A DNA stretch of 64,000 nt from Actinomycetota bacterium (GTDB taxonomy: Bacteria > Actinomycetota > Thermoleophilia > Solirubrobacterales > Solirubrobacteraceae). The notes beneath the pieces are model-generated. The model was not told the DNA's origin. It searched no databases and worked only from the letters and a program-made list of their open reading frames with translations. Numbering within the stretch: the stretch's first letter is position 1; each line of letters begins with the position of its first letter. Shown one piece after another: positions 42,036 to 50,363 of this stretch. The translations under genes were made by a program, and so were the position numbers. The stretch is from contig WLOQ01000002.1 of the NCBI GenBank assembly GCA_009699245.1, positions 124,001-188,000 of the forward strand, read 5' to 3'.

Positions 42036-43468
42036 CCCACCATCCGACGGTCGGCGAGGTGCGCACACACCCGAGCCGCACGCTGCTCGTCCTCGCGCTC
42101 GGCGCCCTCGCCTACACGATGGCGCAGACCATGATCATCCCGGCGCTGCCGCGCCTCCAGCAGGAGCTCGGCGTCTCGACGACGAGTGTCGCGTGGCTCA
42201 TCACACTCAACCTCCTGGCGGCCGCACTGGCCACGCCGATCATCGGGCGTCTCGGCGACATGTTCGGCAAGGAGCGCATGCTGCTCCTCTCGCTCGGGAT
42301 CTTCGCGGCCGGCAGCCTCGTCGCGATGTTCGCCCACTCGCTCCCGCTCTACCTGGTCGGACGCATCATCCAGGGCGGCGGCGGCGCGATCCTCCCGCTG
42401 TCGATCGGGATCATCCGCGACGAGTTCCCCCGCGAGAAGGTCGCGACCGGCATCGGCACGATCTCGGCGATGTACGGCATCGGCGGCGGGGTGGCGCTCG
42501 TGATCTCCGGGATCCTCGTCGACGCCTTCGGCGTCGATTCGATCTTCGCGCTCGCCCTCGCGCTGAGCATCATCGCGGCGATCGCGACGTGGCGCTACGT
42601 GCCCGAGTCGCCGGTGCGCGTACGCGCGCCGATCGACTATCTCGGCGCGACGCTCATGGCGGTCGGGCTCGCCGCGGTGCTGCTCGCGATCAGTGAGGGG
42701 AACGCGTGGGGCTGGACGAGCGGCGGCGTCGTCGGGCTCTTCCTCGCCGGTGCGGCGGTGCTGGTCGCCTTCACGGCGTGGGAGCTGCGCGCACCGGCGC
42801 CGATGATCGACATGCGCCTCATGCGCCGGCGGGCCGTCTGGACGGTGAACCTCGCGGGCTTCGCGAGCGGCGTGGCGATCTTCGGGTCGTACATCCTCAT
42901 TCCGCAGCTCGTGCAGACCCCGAGCTCCGCCGGGTACGGCTTCGGAGCGACCGTGACGATGTCGGGCCTCTACCTGCTGCCCAGCGCGCTGCTGATGCTC
43001 GTCGCGGGCCCGCTCTCGGGCCGCATGTCGACGCGCAGCGGCTCGCGCCGCCCGCTCGTGCTCGGGTCGATCTTCGGCGTGCTCTCGTACCTCATGCTCG
43101 CGTTCCTGCACGACCACCCGTGGGAGATCCTCGTCGGGAGCGGGCTCCTCGGCCTCGGCCTCGGGCTCTCGCTCGCGGCGATGGCGAACCTCGTGGTCGA
43201 CGCGGTCCCGCAGGATCAGACGGGCATCGCCGTCAGCGTCAACACGATCGTCCGGTCGATCGGCGGTGCCATCGGCGGGCAGATCGCCGCCGCGATCCTC
43301 ACGGGCTCGGCGAACGCCGACGGCCTCCCCGCGATCGGCGGCTACCAGGGCGCCTTCCTCATGAGCGCCGCAGGGACGGCCGCGACGCTCGCGGTCACGA
43401 AGCTCATGCCGCGCGGGCGCAGCTCGGCAGCGCAGGCGCACGCCGAGGCCGCGGAGGCCGTCGCGTGA
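42032..43468 (+). CDS. MFS transporter (DHA2-like drug exporter)
   Basis: 478 residues with about 14 membrane segments. Motif A is GRLGDMFGKERML, and the motif C-like glycine-rich helix is IGTISAMYGIGGGVALVISG (about 148-167). It probably exports drugs or toxic compounds using the proton gradient. ATG 42032 overlaps the marR stop; its own stop overlaps the start of a second, more distant MFS gene. Two MFS pumps under one MarR is uncommon. Confidence 0.9.
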   Translation: MTHHPTVGEVRTHPSRTLLVLALGALAYTMAQTMIIPALPRLQQELGVSTTSVAWLITLNLLAAALATPIIGRLGDMFGKERMLLLSLGIFAAGSLVAMFAHSLPLYLVGRIIQGGGGAILPLSIGIIRDEFPREKVATGIGTISAMYGIGGGVALVISGILVDAFGVDSIFALALALSIIAAIATWRYVPESPVRVRAPIDYLGATLMAVGLAAVLLAISEGNAWGWTSGGVVGLFLAGAAVLVAFTAWELRAPAPMIDMRLMRRRAVWTVNLAGFASGVAIFGSYILIPQLVQTPSSAGYGFGATVTMSGLYLLPSALLMLVAGPLSGRMSTRSGSRRPLVLGSIFGVLSYLMLAFLHDHPWEILVGSGLLGLGLGLSLAAMANLVVDAVPQDQTGIAVSVNTIVRSIGGAIGGQIAAAILTGSANADGLPAIGGYQGAFLMSAAGTAATLAVTKLMPRGRSSAAQAHAEAAEAVA

Positions 43469-44967
43469 CGCGCCAGAGCCGCCTGCAGCCGGAGGTCCGG
43501 GCGGTCGCGATCGTCGTCGTGATCGGCGCGATCATGTCGATCCTCGACACGACGATCGTCAACGTCGGGATCGAGACGCTCTCGCAGGAACTGAACTCGC
43601 CGCTGGCGACGATCCAGTGGATCTCGACCGGTTATCTGCTCGCGCTCGCCACCGTCATCCCGCTGACCGGCTGGGTCGCCGAGCGGTTCGGACCCAAGCA
43701 GGTCTGGATGGCGGTCGTGACCGGCTTCGTCGCGGCGAGCGCCCTCTGCGGCCTCGCCTGGAGCGCCGAATCACTGATCGCCTTCCGCGTTCTCCAGGGG
43801 CTCGCCGGCGGCATGGTCATGCCGATCGGCATGATCGCCCTCGCCCAGGCTGCGGGCCCGCGCAACATGGGCCGGGTCATGTCGGTCATCGGCGTCCCGA
43901 TGCTCCTCGCCCCCGTCTTCGGCCCGGTCATCGGCGGCCTGATCGTCGAGCACCTGAGCTGGCGCTGGCTCTTCTACGTCAACCTCCCCATCGGCGCACT
44001 CGGGCTCGTCCTCGCCTGGCGGCTGATGCCCGGCGCCCGGGCCGAGGGCAAGGCGGGAGACTCGGGACGGCTCGATCTGCTCGGGCTCGCATTGCTCTCC
44101 CCCGGCGTCGCACTGATCGTCTACGGACTCAGCGAGATCGCCTCGACCGGGAGGGTGGTCGATCCTCAGGCACTCGGCCCGCTCGGCGTCGGCATGCTGC
44201 TCGTCGCAGGCTTTGCGCTTCACGCCTGGCGCGCGCGCTTCCCGATCGTCGACGTGCGGCTCCTGCGCAAACCGGGCTTCGGGGCCGCCGCCGCGACCGT
44301 CTCGCTCGCCGGCGCCGCACTCTTCGGCGGCATGCTCCTGCTGCCGCTCTACTACCAGCTCGACCGCGGGCTCAGCCCCCTCCAGGCAGGCCTGCTGATC
44401 GCGCCGCAGGGCCTTGGCGCCGCCGCCGCGATGCACTGGTCCGGGCGCATGACCGACCGCCTCGGCGGCGGTCCGATCGTGACCTTCGGGCTCGTCGTCC
44501 TCGCCGTCAGCACGCTGCCGTTCGTCTTCGTCACCGGGTCGACGTCGTACGCGCTCCTCGCCGGGTCACTCGTCGTGCGCGGCATCGGCCTCGGCTTCGC
44601 GATGATGCCCGCGATGGCGAGCGCCTACCGGCTGCTGCGCACCGACGAGGTACCGCGCGCCACGCCGCTGCTGAACGTCCTCCAGCGCGTCGGCGGCTCG
44701 CTCGGCGTTGCGATCCTCGCCGTCGTCCTCCAGCGCCAGATCGCAGGCGTCCTGCCCGGTGCCGGCGGCGACGGCGTGGTGCAGGCGCTCACGCCGGCTC
44801 AGCGCGCGCAGGTCGCCGATCCGGTCGCCGATGCGTTCGGAGCCACCTACGTGTGGTCGCTCGTGCTGGTGCTCCTCGCGATCATCCCGGCGCTTGTGAT
44901 GTGGCGCGCGGAGCGCCGCACCGCGGACCTCCCGACCCCGGCTGCGCGCCCCGTCCCAGCGGCCTAG
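43465..44967 (+). CDS. MFS transporter (EmrB/QacA-type, 14 helices)
   Basis: 500 residues. VVVIGAIMSILDTTIVNVGI is the DHA2 family's first helix with the conserved LDTTIVNVA-like motif; WISTGYLLALATVIPLTGWV and GPVIGGLIVEHLSWRWLFYVN confirm. GTG 43465 sits in a GTGA overlap with the previous MFS gene. Proton-driven multidrug exporter in the inner membrane, probably regulated by the MarR protein. Confidence 0.92.
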   Translation: MTRQSRLQPEVRAVAIVVVIGAIMSILDTTIVNVGIETLSQELNSPLATIQWISTGYLLALATVIPLTGWVAERFGPKQVWMAVVTGFVAASALCGLAWSAESLIAFRVLQGLAGGMVMPIGMIALAQAAGPRNMGRVMSVIGVPMLLAPVFGPVIGGLIVEHLSWRWLFYVNLPIGALGLVLAWRLMPGARAEGKAGDSGRLDLLGLALLSPGVALIVYGLSEIASTGRVVDPQALGPLGVGMLLVAGFALHAWRARFPIVDVRLLRKPGFGAAAATVSLAGAALFGGMLLLPLYYQLDRGLSPLQAGLLIAPQGLGAAAAMHWSGRMTDRLGGGPIVTFGLVVLAVSTLPFVFVTGSTSYALLAGSLVVRGIGLGFAMMPAMASAYRLLRTDEVPRATPLLNVLQRVGGSLGVAILAVVLQRQIAGVLPGAGGDGVVQALTPAQRAQVADPVADAFGATYVWSLVLVLLAIIPALVMWRAERRTADLPTPAARPVPAA

Positions 44968-44998
44968 GGCGAGAGGGCATCGGCGCGAGCCTTCGGGA

Positions 44999-45004
44999 TA
45001 GGCT
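44999..45004 (+). promoter_or_regulatory. Candidate -10 (TAGGCT) of a leaderless SDR transcript
   Basis: TAGGCT is six bases before ATG 45011, the same hexamer and spacing as at the marR promoter. No clear -35. Confidence 0.5.
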
Positions 45005-45010
45005 CAGGCC

Positions 45011-45793
45011 ATGACCTCCATCTCCGAGCTGTTCTCCCTCTCCGGCAAGCGCGCGATCGTCACCGGCGGCGGCGTCGGACTCGGCCTGCAGTTCGCCACC
45101 GGCCTCGCTGAGGCGGGCGCGGACGTCGTCCTCTGCGGGCGCAATGAGGAGCGCTGCATCGAGGCAGCGAACGCCATCGCGCAGGCCCACGGCGTGCGCG
45201 CCATCGGCGTGCGCTGCGACGTGCGCGACCCCGACTCGGTGAACGCCGTCGTCGCCACGGCGGTCGAGCAGCTCGGCGGGGTCGACATCCTCGTGAACAA
45301 CGCCGGCGCATCGTGGGGCGCACCGACCGAGGAGTTCCCGCTCGACGGCTGGAACAAGGTCATGACGGTCAACGTCACCGGCTCGTGGCTCTTCGCCCAG
45401 GCCGTCGGTCGCCACCTCGTCGAGGCGGGCCGCCCCGGCCGCATCATCAACCTTTCGTCCGTCCTCGCGCTCCAGGGCGTCAAGGCGGGCAGCGTCGACG
45501 CGATCGCCTACAACACGTCGAAGGGCGCGGTCATCTCGATGACCCGCGACCTCGCGGTCAAGTGGGCGCCCAAGGGGATCACGGTCAACGCGATCGCCCC
45601 GGGCTGGTTCCCTTCCGACATGAGCAACGTGTCGCTCGAGAAGAACAACGAGTCGTTCCTGGGCCGCATTCCGATGGGGCGGTTCGGGTCCGACGACGAC
45701 CTCAAGGGGCTCGCCGTCTTCCTCGCCTCCGACGCCGCCGCCTACGTCACGGGCCAGACGATCCTCGTCGACGGCGGGCTCGGCGTCAGCTGA
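45011..45793 (+). CDS. SDR family oxidoreductase (gluconate 5-dehydrogenase-like)
   Basis: 260 residues. VTGGGVGLGLQFATGLA is the cofactor loop; the arginine of LCGRNEER suggests NADP preference. NNAGASWG, NLSSVLALQG, catalytic AYNTSKGAV and LVDGGLGVS complete the classical SDR set. Similar in layout to gluconate 5-dehydrogenases and other carbonyl reductases. Substrate unknown. Converges on the B12 mutase subunit gene with a four-base gap. Confidence 0.87.
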   Translation: MTSISELFSLSGKRAIVTGGGVGLGLQFATGLAEAGADVVLCGRNEERCIEAANAIAQAHGVRAIGVRCDVRDPDSVNAVVATAVEQLGGVDILVNNAGASWGAPTEEFPLDGWNKVMTVNVTGSWLFAQAVGRHLVEAGRPGRIINLSSVLALQGVKAGSVDAIAYNTSKGAVISMTRDLAVKWAPKGITVNAIAPGWFPSDMSNVSLEKNNESFLGRIPMGRFGSDDDLKGLAVFLASDAAAYVTGQTILVDGGLGVS

Positions 45794-45797
45794 GCCC

Positions 45798-46229
45798 TCA
45801 GTCGACGGCGCTCTGGCGCGGCGACCCGAGCGCCAGCGTCCGGAACGTCTCGACGACCGCGGCGAGCGTCTCGCCGCCGCGGAAGACGGCCTTCACGCCG
45901 CATGCCTCAAGATCCGGGATGTCGAACGGGCGGATCGTGCCGCCCACGACGACCGGCAGCTCCTCGTGGCCCGCGTCGCGTAGCGCCTGGACGAGCGAGC
46001 GCGTCGTGTCGACCTGACCGCCGGACATGAAGCTCACGCCGATGACGTCGACGTCCTCCTCGATGGCGGTGCCGGCGATCTCATCGGCGACGCGGTAGTC
46101 GATCAGCACGACCTCCATGCCGTCGTCGCGCAGCGCCTTGGCGATCGTGCCGATCGCGCGGTCGTGGCTGTCGATGAAGCTCTTGGTGAGCAGGACGCGG
46201 GGAACGAAGCGGGGATCGTCGTTGGTCAT
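45798..46229 (-). CDS. B12-binding small subunit of an acyl-CoA mutase
   Basis: 143 residues, one cobalamin-binding domain. The base-off/His-on motif is present as KSFIDSHDRA: lysine, Asp and His match K-x3-D-x-H of methylmalonyl-CoA mutase, but the usual glycine of DxHxxG is alanine. GVSFMSGGQ replaces the SxL motif by SxM, and VVVGGTIRP gives the GG motif. It begins two bases after the large-subunit gene, as in two-chain isobutyryl- or hydroxyisobutyryl-CoA mutases. Confidence 0.88.
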   Translation of the reverse strand: MTNDDPRFVPRVLLTKSFIDSHDRAIGTIAKALRDDGMEVVLIDYRVADEIAGTAIEEDVDVIGVSFMSGGQVDTTRSLVQALRDAGHEELPVVVGGTIRPFDIPDLEACGVKAVFRGGETLAAVVETFRTLALGSPRQSAVD

Positions 46230-46231
46230 GG

Positions 46232-47917
46232 CTACTTGTTGGTCCCGAAGACATCGAAGAGGATGGCCTGCATCTCGCCGAGACTCGCATCGGCGAGCGC
46301 AGCGTCCACCAGGGCGGCGGTGCAGGAGCCGATCTCGCGACCGGCCATGACGTTCTCACCGGCCTCGCGCAGACGCGTGAGCGCGGCGTCGCAGGCGGCC
46401 TGGTCGCGCTGTGCCTTGACGCGGTTGAGGTCGTCGATCGCCATGCGCGCGACCGCCGGGTCGGGACGGAACACGTTGTGCTCCTCCGGCTCGTCGGTGA
46501 CGAAGCGGTTGACGCCGATGAGCGGACGCTCCCCGGTCTCGACCTCGCGGCGCCACTCGAACGCCGAAGCCGCGACCTCAGCGCGCGCCCAGCCGCTCTC
46601 GATGCACTCGATCAGGCCTCCCTGCTCGTCGATCTTCGCGATGAAGGCGAGGACCGCCTCCTCGACGTCGTTCGTCAGCGACTCGACGTAGTAGGAGCCG
46701 GCGAGCGGGTCGGTGACCTTCTTCAGCCCCTGCTCCTCGGCGATGATCTGGCTCGTGCGCAGCGAGAGCGTCACGGCCTCCTCGGTCGGGAGGCCGAGCG
46801 CCTCGTCATACGCGTTGACGGTCATGCCGTTGACGCCAGCCATGGCGGCCGCGAGTGCGCCGTACGCGTTGCGGATGATGTTGATCCGCGGCTGCTGCGC
46901 GGTCGCCAGCGAGCCGGCCGTCTGCGCGTGGATGCGCGCGCGCAGCGCGCCGTTCGTCGTGCAGCCGAAGCGCTCGGCGTTGATCTTCGCGAAGAGCTGG
47001 CGCAGCGCGCGCGTCTTGGCGACGTCCTCGAACAGGTCTTCACCGAAGCGCACGTGGAAGCCCATGCCGGCGGCGATCGGGTCGGTCTCGAGCCCGAGCT
47101 TCTGGGCCTCCTCGAGCACCGCGATGACGGAGGCGAGCGCGAGACCGACGGCCTGGACGTTCGTCGCCCCGGCCTCGCAGATGTTGTGCTCGCTGAAGGT
47201 GATCGTGCCGAAGTTCGGGACGTGCTCGGCGCAGTAGGCGCCGACGTCGACCGCGAGGCGGTAGCTGCCGCGCGGCGAGAAGTTCATGCCGCCGCAGTGC
47301 CCGAAGAAGTCGTAGATGTAGTTCGTGATGTTGCCCTTGAGCTGGTCGCCCTCGAACCCCATCCGCTTGGCCGCCGCGACGTAGAGCGCGAACATCGCCG
47401 GGGAGCCGGCGTTGCACACCATCGAGAAGTGCGTCTTCGTCAGGTCCTTGCCGGCCAGCAGGACCTCGTAGTCCTCGGTCTTGCAGACGGAGATGCCGGC
47501 GTCGCCGATGCTGCCCTCGACCCCGGGGTAGTCCGGGTCGAAGCCCATCGAACTCGGCATGTCGAAGATGATGTTGTAGGCCGCGCCGCCGAAGTAGCCG
47601 CGCGCGCCGCCCTCACGGTCGAGCAGGTCCATGCGCTCGCGCAGATTTCGGGCCATCCCGTAGCCGATGATCTGGAGATCCATCCACGGCTGGTGCTGGT
47701 AATGGACCGGGTAGATCCCGCGCGTGAACGGGAACTGCCCGGGCAGTGGCGCCTCGTCAAGACCGCGCGCCGCGAGGTCGGTCGAGTCGTAGACCGGCTG
47801 AACGGGGACGCCCGAGCGATTGATCGTCACGAAGTCCGTGTCGCCGTAGCGGTCCTTGACGGTCCGCTCCCATGCCACACGGGCCGCGGACGTCGTGGTC
47901 GAGCTGTCGATCGCCAT
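46232..47917 (-). CDS. Large subunit of a B12-dependent acyl-CoA mutase of unknown specificity
   Basis: 561 residues, TIM-barrel domain without the B12 domain. RGIYPVHYQHQPWMDLQ, FDMPSSMGFDPDYPGVEG and GYFGGAAYNIIFD align with the methylmalonyl-CoA mutase family. Compared with the Propionibacterium enzyme, the tyrosine at position 89 appears kept. Gln197 (TIQND to NITNY), Arg207 (MVRN to FGHC), Tyr243 and His244 (SGYHMQEAG to SEHNICEAG) are changed. The carboxylate clamp of methylmalonyl-CoA is therefore missing, so another 2-/3-carbon-branched acyl-CoA is likely. ATG 47917 follows TATCAT by six bases. Confidence 0.85.
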   Translation of the reverse strand: MAIDSSTTTSAARVAWERTVKDRYGDTDFVTINRSGVPVQPVYDSTDLAARGLDEAPLPGQFPFTRGIYPVHYQHQPWMDLQIIGYGMARNLRERMDLLDREGGARGYFGGAAYNIIFDMPSSMGFDPDYPGVEGSIGDAGISVCKTEDYEVLLAGKDLTKTHFSMVCNAGSPAMFALYVAAAKRMGFEGDQLKGNITNYIYDFFGHCGGMNFSPRGSYRLAVDVGAYCAEHVPNFGTITFSEHNICEAGATNVQAVGLALASVIAVLEEAQKLGLETDPIAAGMGFHVRFGEDLFEDVAKTRALRQLFAKINAERFGCTTNGALRARIHAQTAGSLATAQQPRINIIRNAYGALAAAMAGVNGMTVNAYDEALGLPTEEAVTLSLRTSQIIAEEQGLKKVTDPLAGSYYVESLTNDVEEAVLAFIAKIDEQGGLIECIESGWARAEVAASAFEWRREVETGERPLIGVNRFVTDEPEEHNVFRPDPAVARMAIDDLNRVKAQRDQAACDAALTRLREAGENVMAGREIGSCTAALVDAALADASLGEMQAILFDVFGTNK

Positions 47918-47923
47918 GACGCG

Positions 47924-47929
47924 ATGATA
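47924..47929 (-). promoter_or_regulatory. Candidate -10 (TATCAT) of the leaderless mutase operon
   Basis: On the minus strand TATCAT lies six bases before ATG 47917. This leaves no 5' leader, which excludes a cobalamin riboswitch directly upstream. Confidence 0.55.
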
Positions 47930-47962
47930 CCCGCGGATCGCCTGAGCAGCGGGGATCCGGGG

Positions 47963-47968
47963 TAGTCT
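47963..47968 (+). promoter_or_regulatory. Candidate -10 (TAGTCT) for the universal stress protein gene
   Basis: TAGTCT fits TANNNT, about 33 bases before ATG 48002. In contrast to the leaderless genes nearby, a Shine-Dalgarno (GGAG, 47992-47995) is present six bases before the start. Confidence 0.4.
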
Positions 47969-48001
47969 GAGCACCACATCACCAGCCCCCTGGAGCGTCC
48001 C

Positions 48002-48466
48002 ATGAACATCCTCATCGCCTATGACGGCTCGACCAATGCCGACCACGCCATCGCCGTCGCCGGAACGCTCTTCCCGGGCGCCCACGCCGAGATCCTGCAC
48101 GTCTGGGAGCCGGGTGCCGGGGTCGCTGCGACGGCCGCCGCGTTCCCGCCCACCTACTCGGGGGGCGGAGACGCACTCGACTACGAGCGCGAGGAAGCCG
48201 GCGTCGTGGCGCTGCGCGGTGTGGAGCTCGCCCGGCAGGCCGGGCTCGAGGCGACCGGTGAGACCGTCGGCACCGCCGGGCCGCTCTGGCGCGGGATCGT
48301 CGACCGCATAGCCGTCGTCAGCCCGGACCTGACGATCGTCGGCACCCGCGGGCTGACCGGTCTGCGCGGAGCGCTCGCCGGGAGCGTCTCGCACTCCGTC
48401 GTCTCACACGCGCAGCAGCCCGTCCTGACGGTCCCGATGCCGGGCGACGCACCCGTCGCCGGATGA
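48002..48466 (+). CDS. Universal stress protein
   Basis: 154 residues, one UspA domain. NILIAYDGSTNADHAI is the first strand with the nucleotide-site Asp, and GTRGLTGLRGALAGSVSHSV is the ATP-binding G-x2-G-x9-G(S/T) motif, so it belongs to the ATP-binding class. Cytoplasmic; role in stress survival by family. Divergent from the mutase operon. Confidence 0.9.
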   Translation: MNILIAYDGSTNADHAIAVAGTLFPGAHAEILHVWEPGAGVAATAAAFPPTYSGGGDALDYEREEAGVVALRGVELARQAGLEATGETVGTAGPLWRGIVDRIAVVSPDLTIVGTRGLTGLRGALAGSVSHSVVSHAQQPVLTVPMPGDAPVAG

Positions 48467-48490
48467 CCGCCTGCGCCGTTGCGCGCCCCC

Positions 48491-48520
48491 TTGTCTCGGC
48501 CGGTTCCCCCGGCGTATGAT
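48491..48520 (+). promoter_or_regulatory. Sigma-70-type promoter for the FAD dehydrogenase gene
   Basis: TTGTCT (48491-48496) and TATGAT (48515-48520) are separated by 18 bases, the most complete housekeeping-type promoter seen here. A leader of about 50 bases follows, with GAGAGG (48565-48570) before ATG 48579. Confidence 0.6.
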
Positions 48521-48578
48521 CACCTTCTGAGGAGAGCGATCGGGCCGGCGCAGCCGCCGCCCACGAGAGGGAATAGAC

Positions 48579-50300
48579 ATGTCTGAGAACAAGTTCGATT
48601 ACTGGTGGCTGAGCGGCATCTTCGTCGAGCCCGCGCCGCGCCCCACGGGGTTCGTCTCGAGCGACGCTGATGAGTTCGACGTGATCGTCGTGGGCACCGG
48701 CATGTCCGGGTTCGCCTCCGCGATCCACGCCCACGACCACGGCCGCTCGGTCCTCGTGCTCGAGGCGGCCGACGAGGTCGGCGGCACGACCTACAAGTCC
48801 GGCGCCGGCATGTGGGTCCCGAACAACCACAAGATGCGCGCGCTCGGCATCCACGATGACCGCGACGCCTGCCTCGACTTCATGGCAAAGGTCTCCTACC
48901 CGGGCGACTACGACCCGCAGGCGCCGCGGCTGGGCATGAGCGAGTGGCAGTGGGACCTCATGAACGAGTACTACGACAACGCGTCCGACGCGATCGAGGC
49001 GCTCCGTGACGCGGGCGCGCTGAACGTCACGTTCTTCCGCTCGTTCACGGACGAGTACCCGGCGATGGTGTCGTACAACTCGCACCTCGACAACTCGATC
49101 CAGGGCTACTACCGCCACCTCATGCCGCAGCGCCCGGACGGCGTCGAGGCGGTCGGCTGGGAGATGATCCGCCAGCTCGGCGAGGCCGTGAAGGCGCGTG
49201 GGATCGACGTCCGCACGGGCCACCGCGTCCAGGGCGTCATCCAGAGCCCGGCCGGCGAGGTCGTCGGCGTCCGCGCCACGACGGCCGATGGCGAGCAGGC
49301 GCTCTACGCGCGCCAGGGCGTCGTCTTCGGCACCGGCGGCTTCCCGCACAACCTCGACATCATCGAGCGCCACTGGCGCGGGCCGCTCTACAGCAGCTGC
49401 GCCGTCCCCACCGCACAGGGTGATTTCGTGACCATCGGCGAGGAGATCGGCGCCGAGCTCGGCAACATGAAGAGCGGCTGGTTCTACGAGGACCTGCTCG
49501 AGAAGGCCGCCCCGCACCGCGTCTGCATGGAGGGCGGCATCAACGTCCCGCCCGGCGACGCGATGATCTATGTGGACGCGACCGGCAAGCGCATCCTCAA
49601 CGAGAAGTCGATCTACCAGGAGCGCGCCCAGCACTTCTTCGAGCCGGGCGAGAACGGGGACTACCCGAACCGCGCGCTCTTCATGATCTACGACACGCAG
49701 CTCACGACCGACACGCGGCCGTGGCTGTTCCTCGACACGTTCATCGCGCCGAAGCAGTGGATCATCGAGGGCGCGACGCTCGAGGAGCTCGCCGCGAACA
49801 TCCAGGAGCGCCTGAACGGCCTCACGTCGGTGATCGGCGAAATGCACCTCGCTGCGGACTTCGCCGAGCAACTGGCCGCGACGGTCGAGCGCTTCAACGG
49901 GTTCGCCCGCAGCGGGACGGACGAGGACTTCCACCGCGGCGAGACCGTGCACGAGCACGACTGGAACGGGCCGGCGCGCGAGGGCAACGACAAGAACCGC
50001 ACGATGTACCCGTTCACCCAGTCGGGCCCGTACTTCTGCACCATCACGTGCGGCATGGTCCTCGACACGAACGGTGGCCCCAAGACCAACGGGCGCGCAC
50101 AGGTGCTGCGTGCCGACGGCAGCGTGATCCCGGGCCTCTACGGCGCGGGCAACTGCATCGCCAACGTCTCCGGCGAGGGCTACCTCTCCGGCGGCAGCAC
50201 GCTCGGGCCGGCGGCGACCTTCGCCTACTTGGCCGCAAAGAACGTCGCGCAGGAGCCGGTCCGTGACCTGGCTTCCGTGCGCGGCGCGGCGACCGCCTAG
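48579..50300 (+). CDS. FAD-dependent dehydrogenase, 3-ketosteroid delta-1-dehydrogenase-like
   Basis: 573 residues. The FAD-binding GxGxxG is VVGTGMSGFASAIHAHDHG near residue 36, with EAADEVGGTTYKSGAGMW after it. C-terminal GLYGAGNCIANVSGEGYLSGGSTLGPAATFAY matches the KstD-type tail (about 525-556), where a tyrosine and glycine polarise the 3-keto group. This is stronger KstD likeness than in the two paralogues downstream. It introduces double bonds next to a carbonyl in a cyclic substrate, if the family holds. Confidence 0.82.
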   Translation: MSENKFDYWWLSGIFVEPAPRPTGFVSSDADEFDVIVVGTGMSGFASAIHAHDHGRSVLVLEAADEVGGTTYKSGAGMWVPNNHKMRALGIHDDRDACLDFMAKVSYPGDYDPQAPRLGMSEWQWDLMNEYYDNASDAIEALRDAGALNVTFFRSFTDEYPAMVSYNSHLDNSIQGYYRHLMPQRPDGVEAVGWEMIRQLGEAVKARGIDVRTGHRVQGVIQSPAGEVVGVRATTADGEQALYARQGVVFGTGGFPHNLDIIERHWRGPLYSSCAVPTAQGDFVTIGEEIGAELGNMKSGWFYEDLLEKAAPHRVCMEGGINVPPGDAMIYVDATGKRILNEKSIYQERAQHFFEPGENGDYPNRALFMIYDTQLTTDTRPWLFLDTFIAPKQWIIEGATLEELAANIQERLNGLTSVIGEMHLAADFAEQLAATVERFNGFARSGTDEDFHRGETVHEHDWNGPAREGNDKNRTMYPFTQSGPYFCTITCGMVLDTNGGPKTNGRAQVLRADGSVIPGLYGAGNCIANVSGEGYLSGGSTLGPAATFAYLAAKNVAQEPVRDLASVRGAATA

Positions 50301-50317
50301 CGCGCACCAGCGCGCGA

Positions 50318-50350
50318 GGCCGGGACGGGAGTCACGCTCCCGTCCCGGCC
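50318..50350. terminator. Perfect 14-bp hairpin, bidirectional terminator
   Basis: GGCCGGGACGGGAG (50318-50331) pairs perfectly with CTCCCGTCCCGGCC (50337-50350) around TCACG. It fills the 63-base gap between two convergent genes (stops at 50300 and 50364). Confidence 0.8.
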
Positions 50351-50363
50351 GACGCGTGCGAGG

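Noticed and set aside
46232-47917. Annotation as methylmalonyl-CoA mutase
   Set aside because: The family is right, but key carboxylate-binding and catalytic-pocket positions differ, so the specific substrate name is not supported.
47918-48001. Possible cobalamin riboswitch before the mutase operon
   Set aside because: The -10 element is six bases before the start codon, so there is no leader, and the gap is too short for such a riboswitch.
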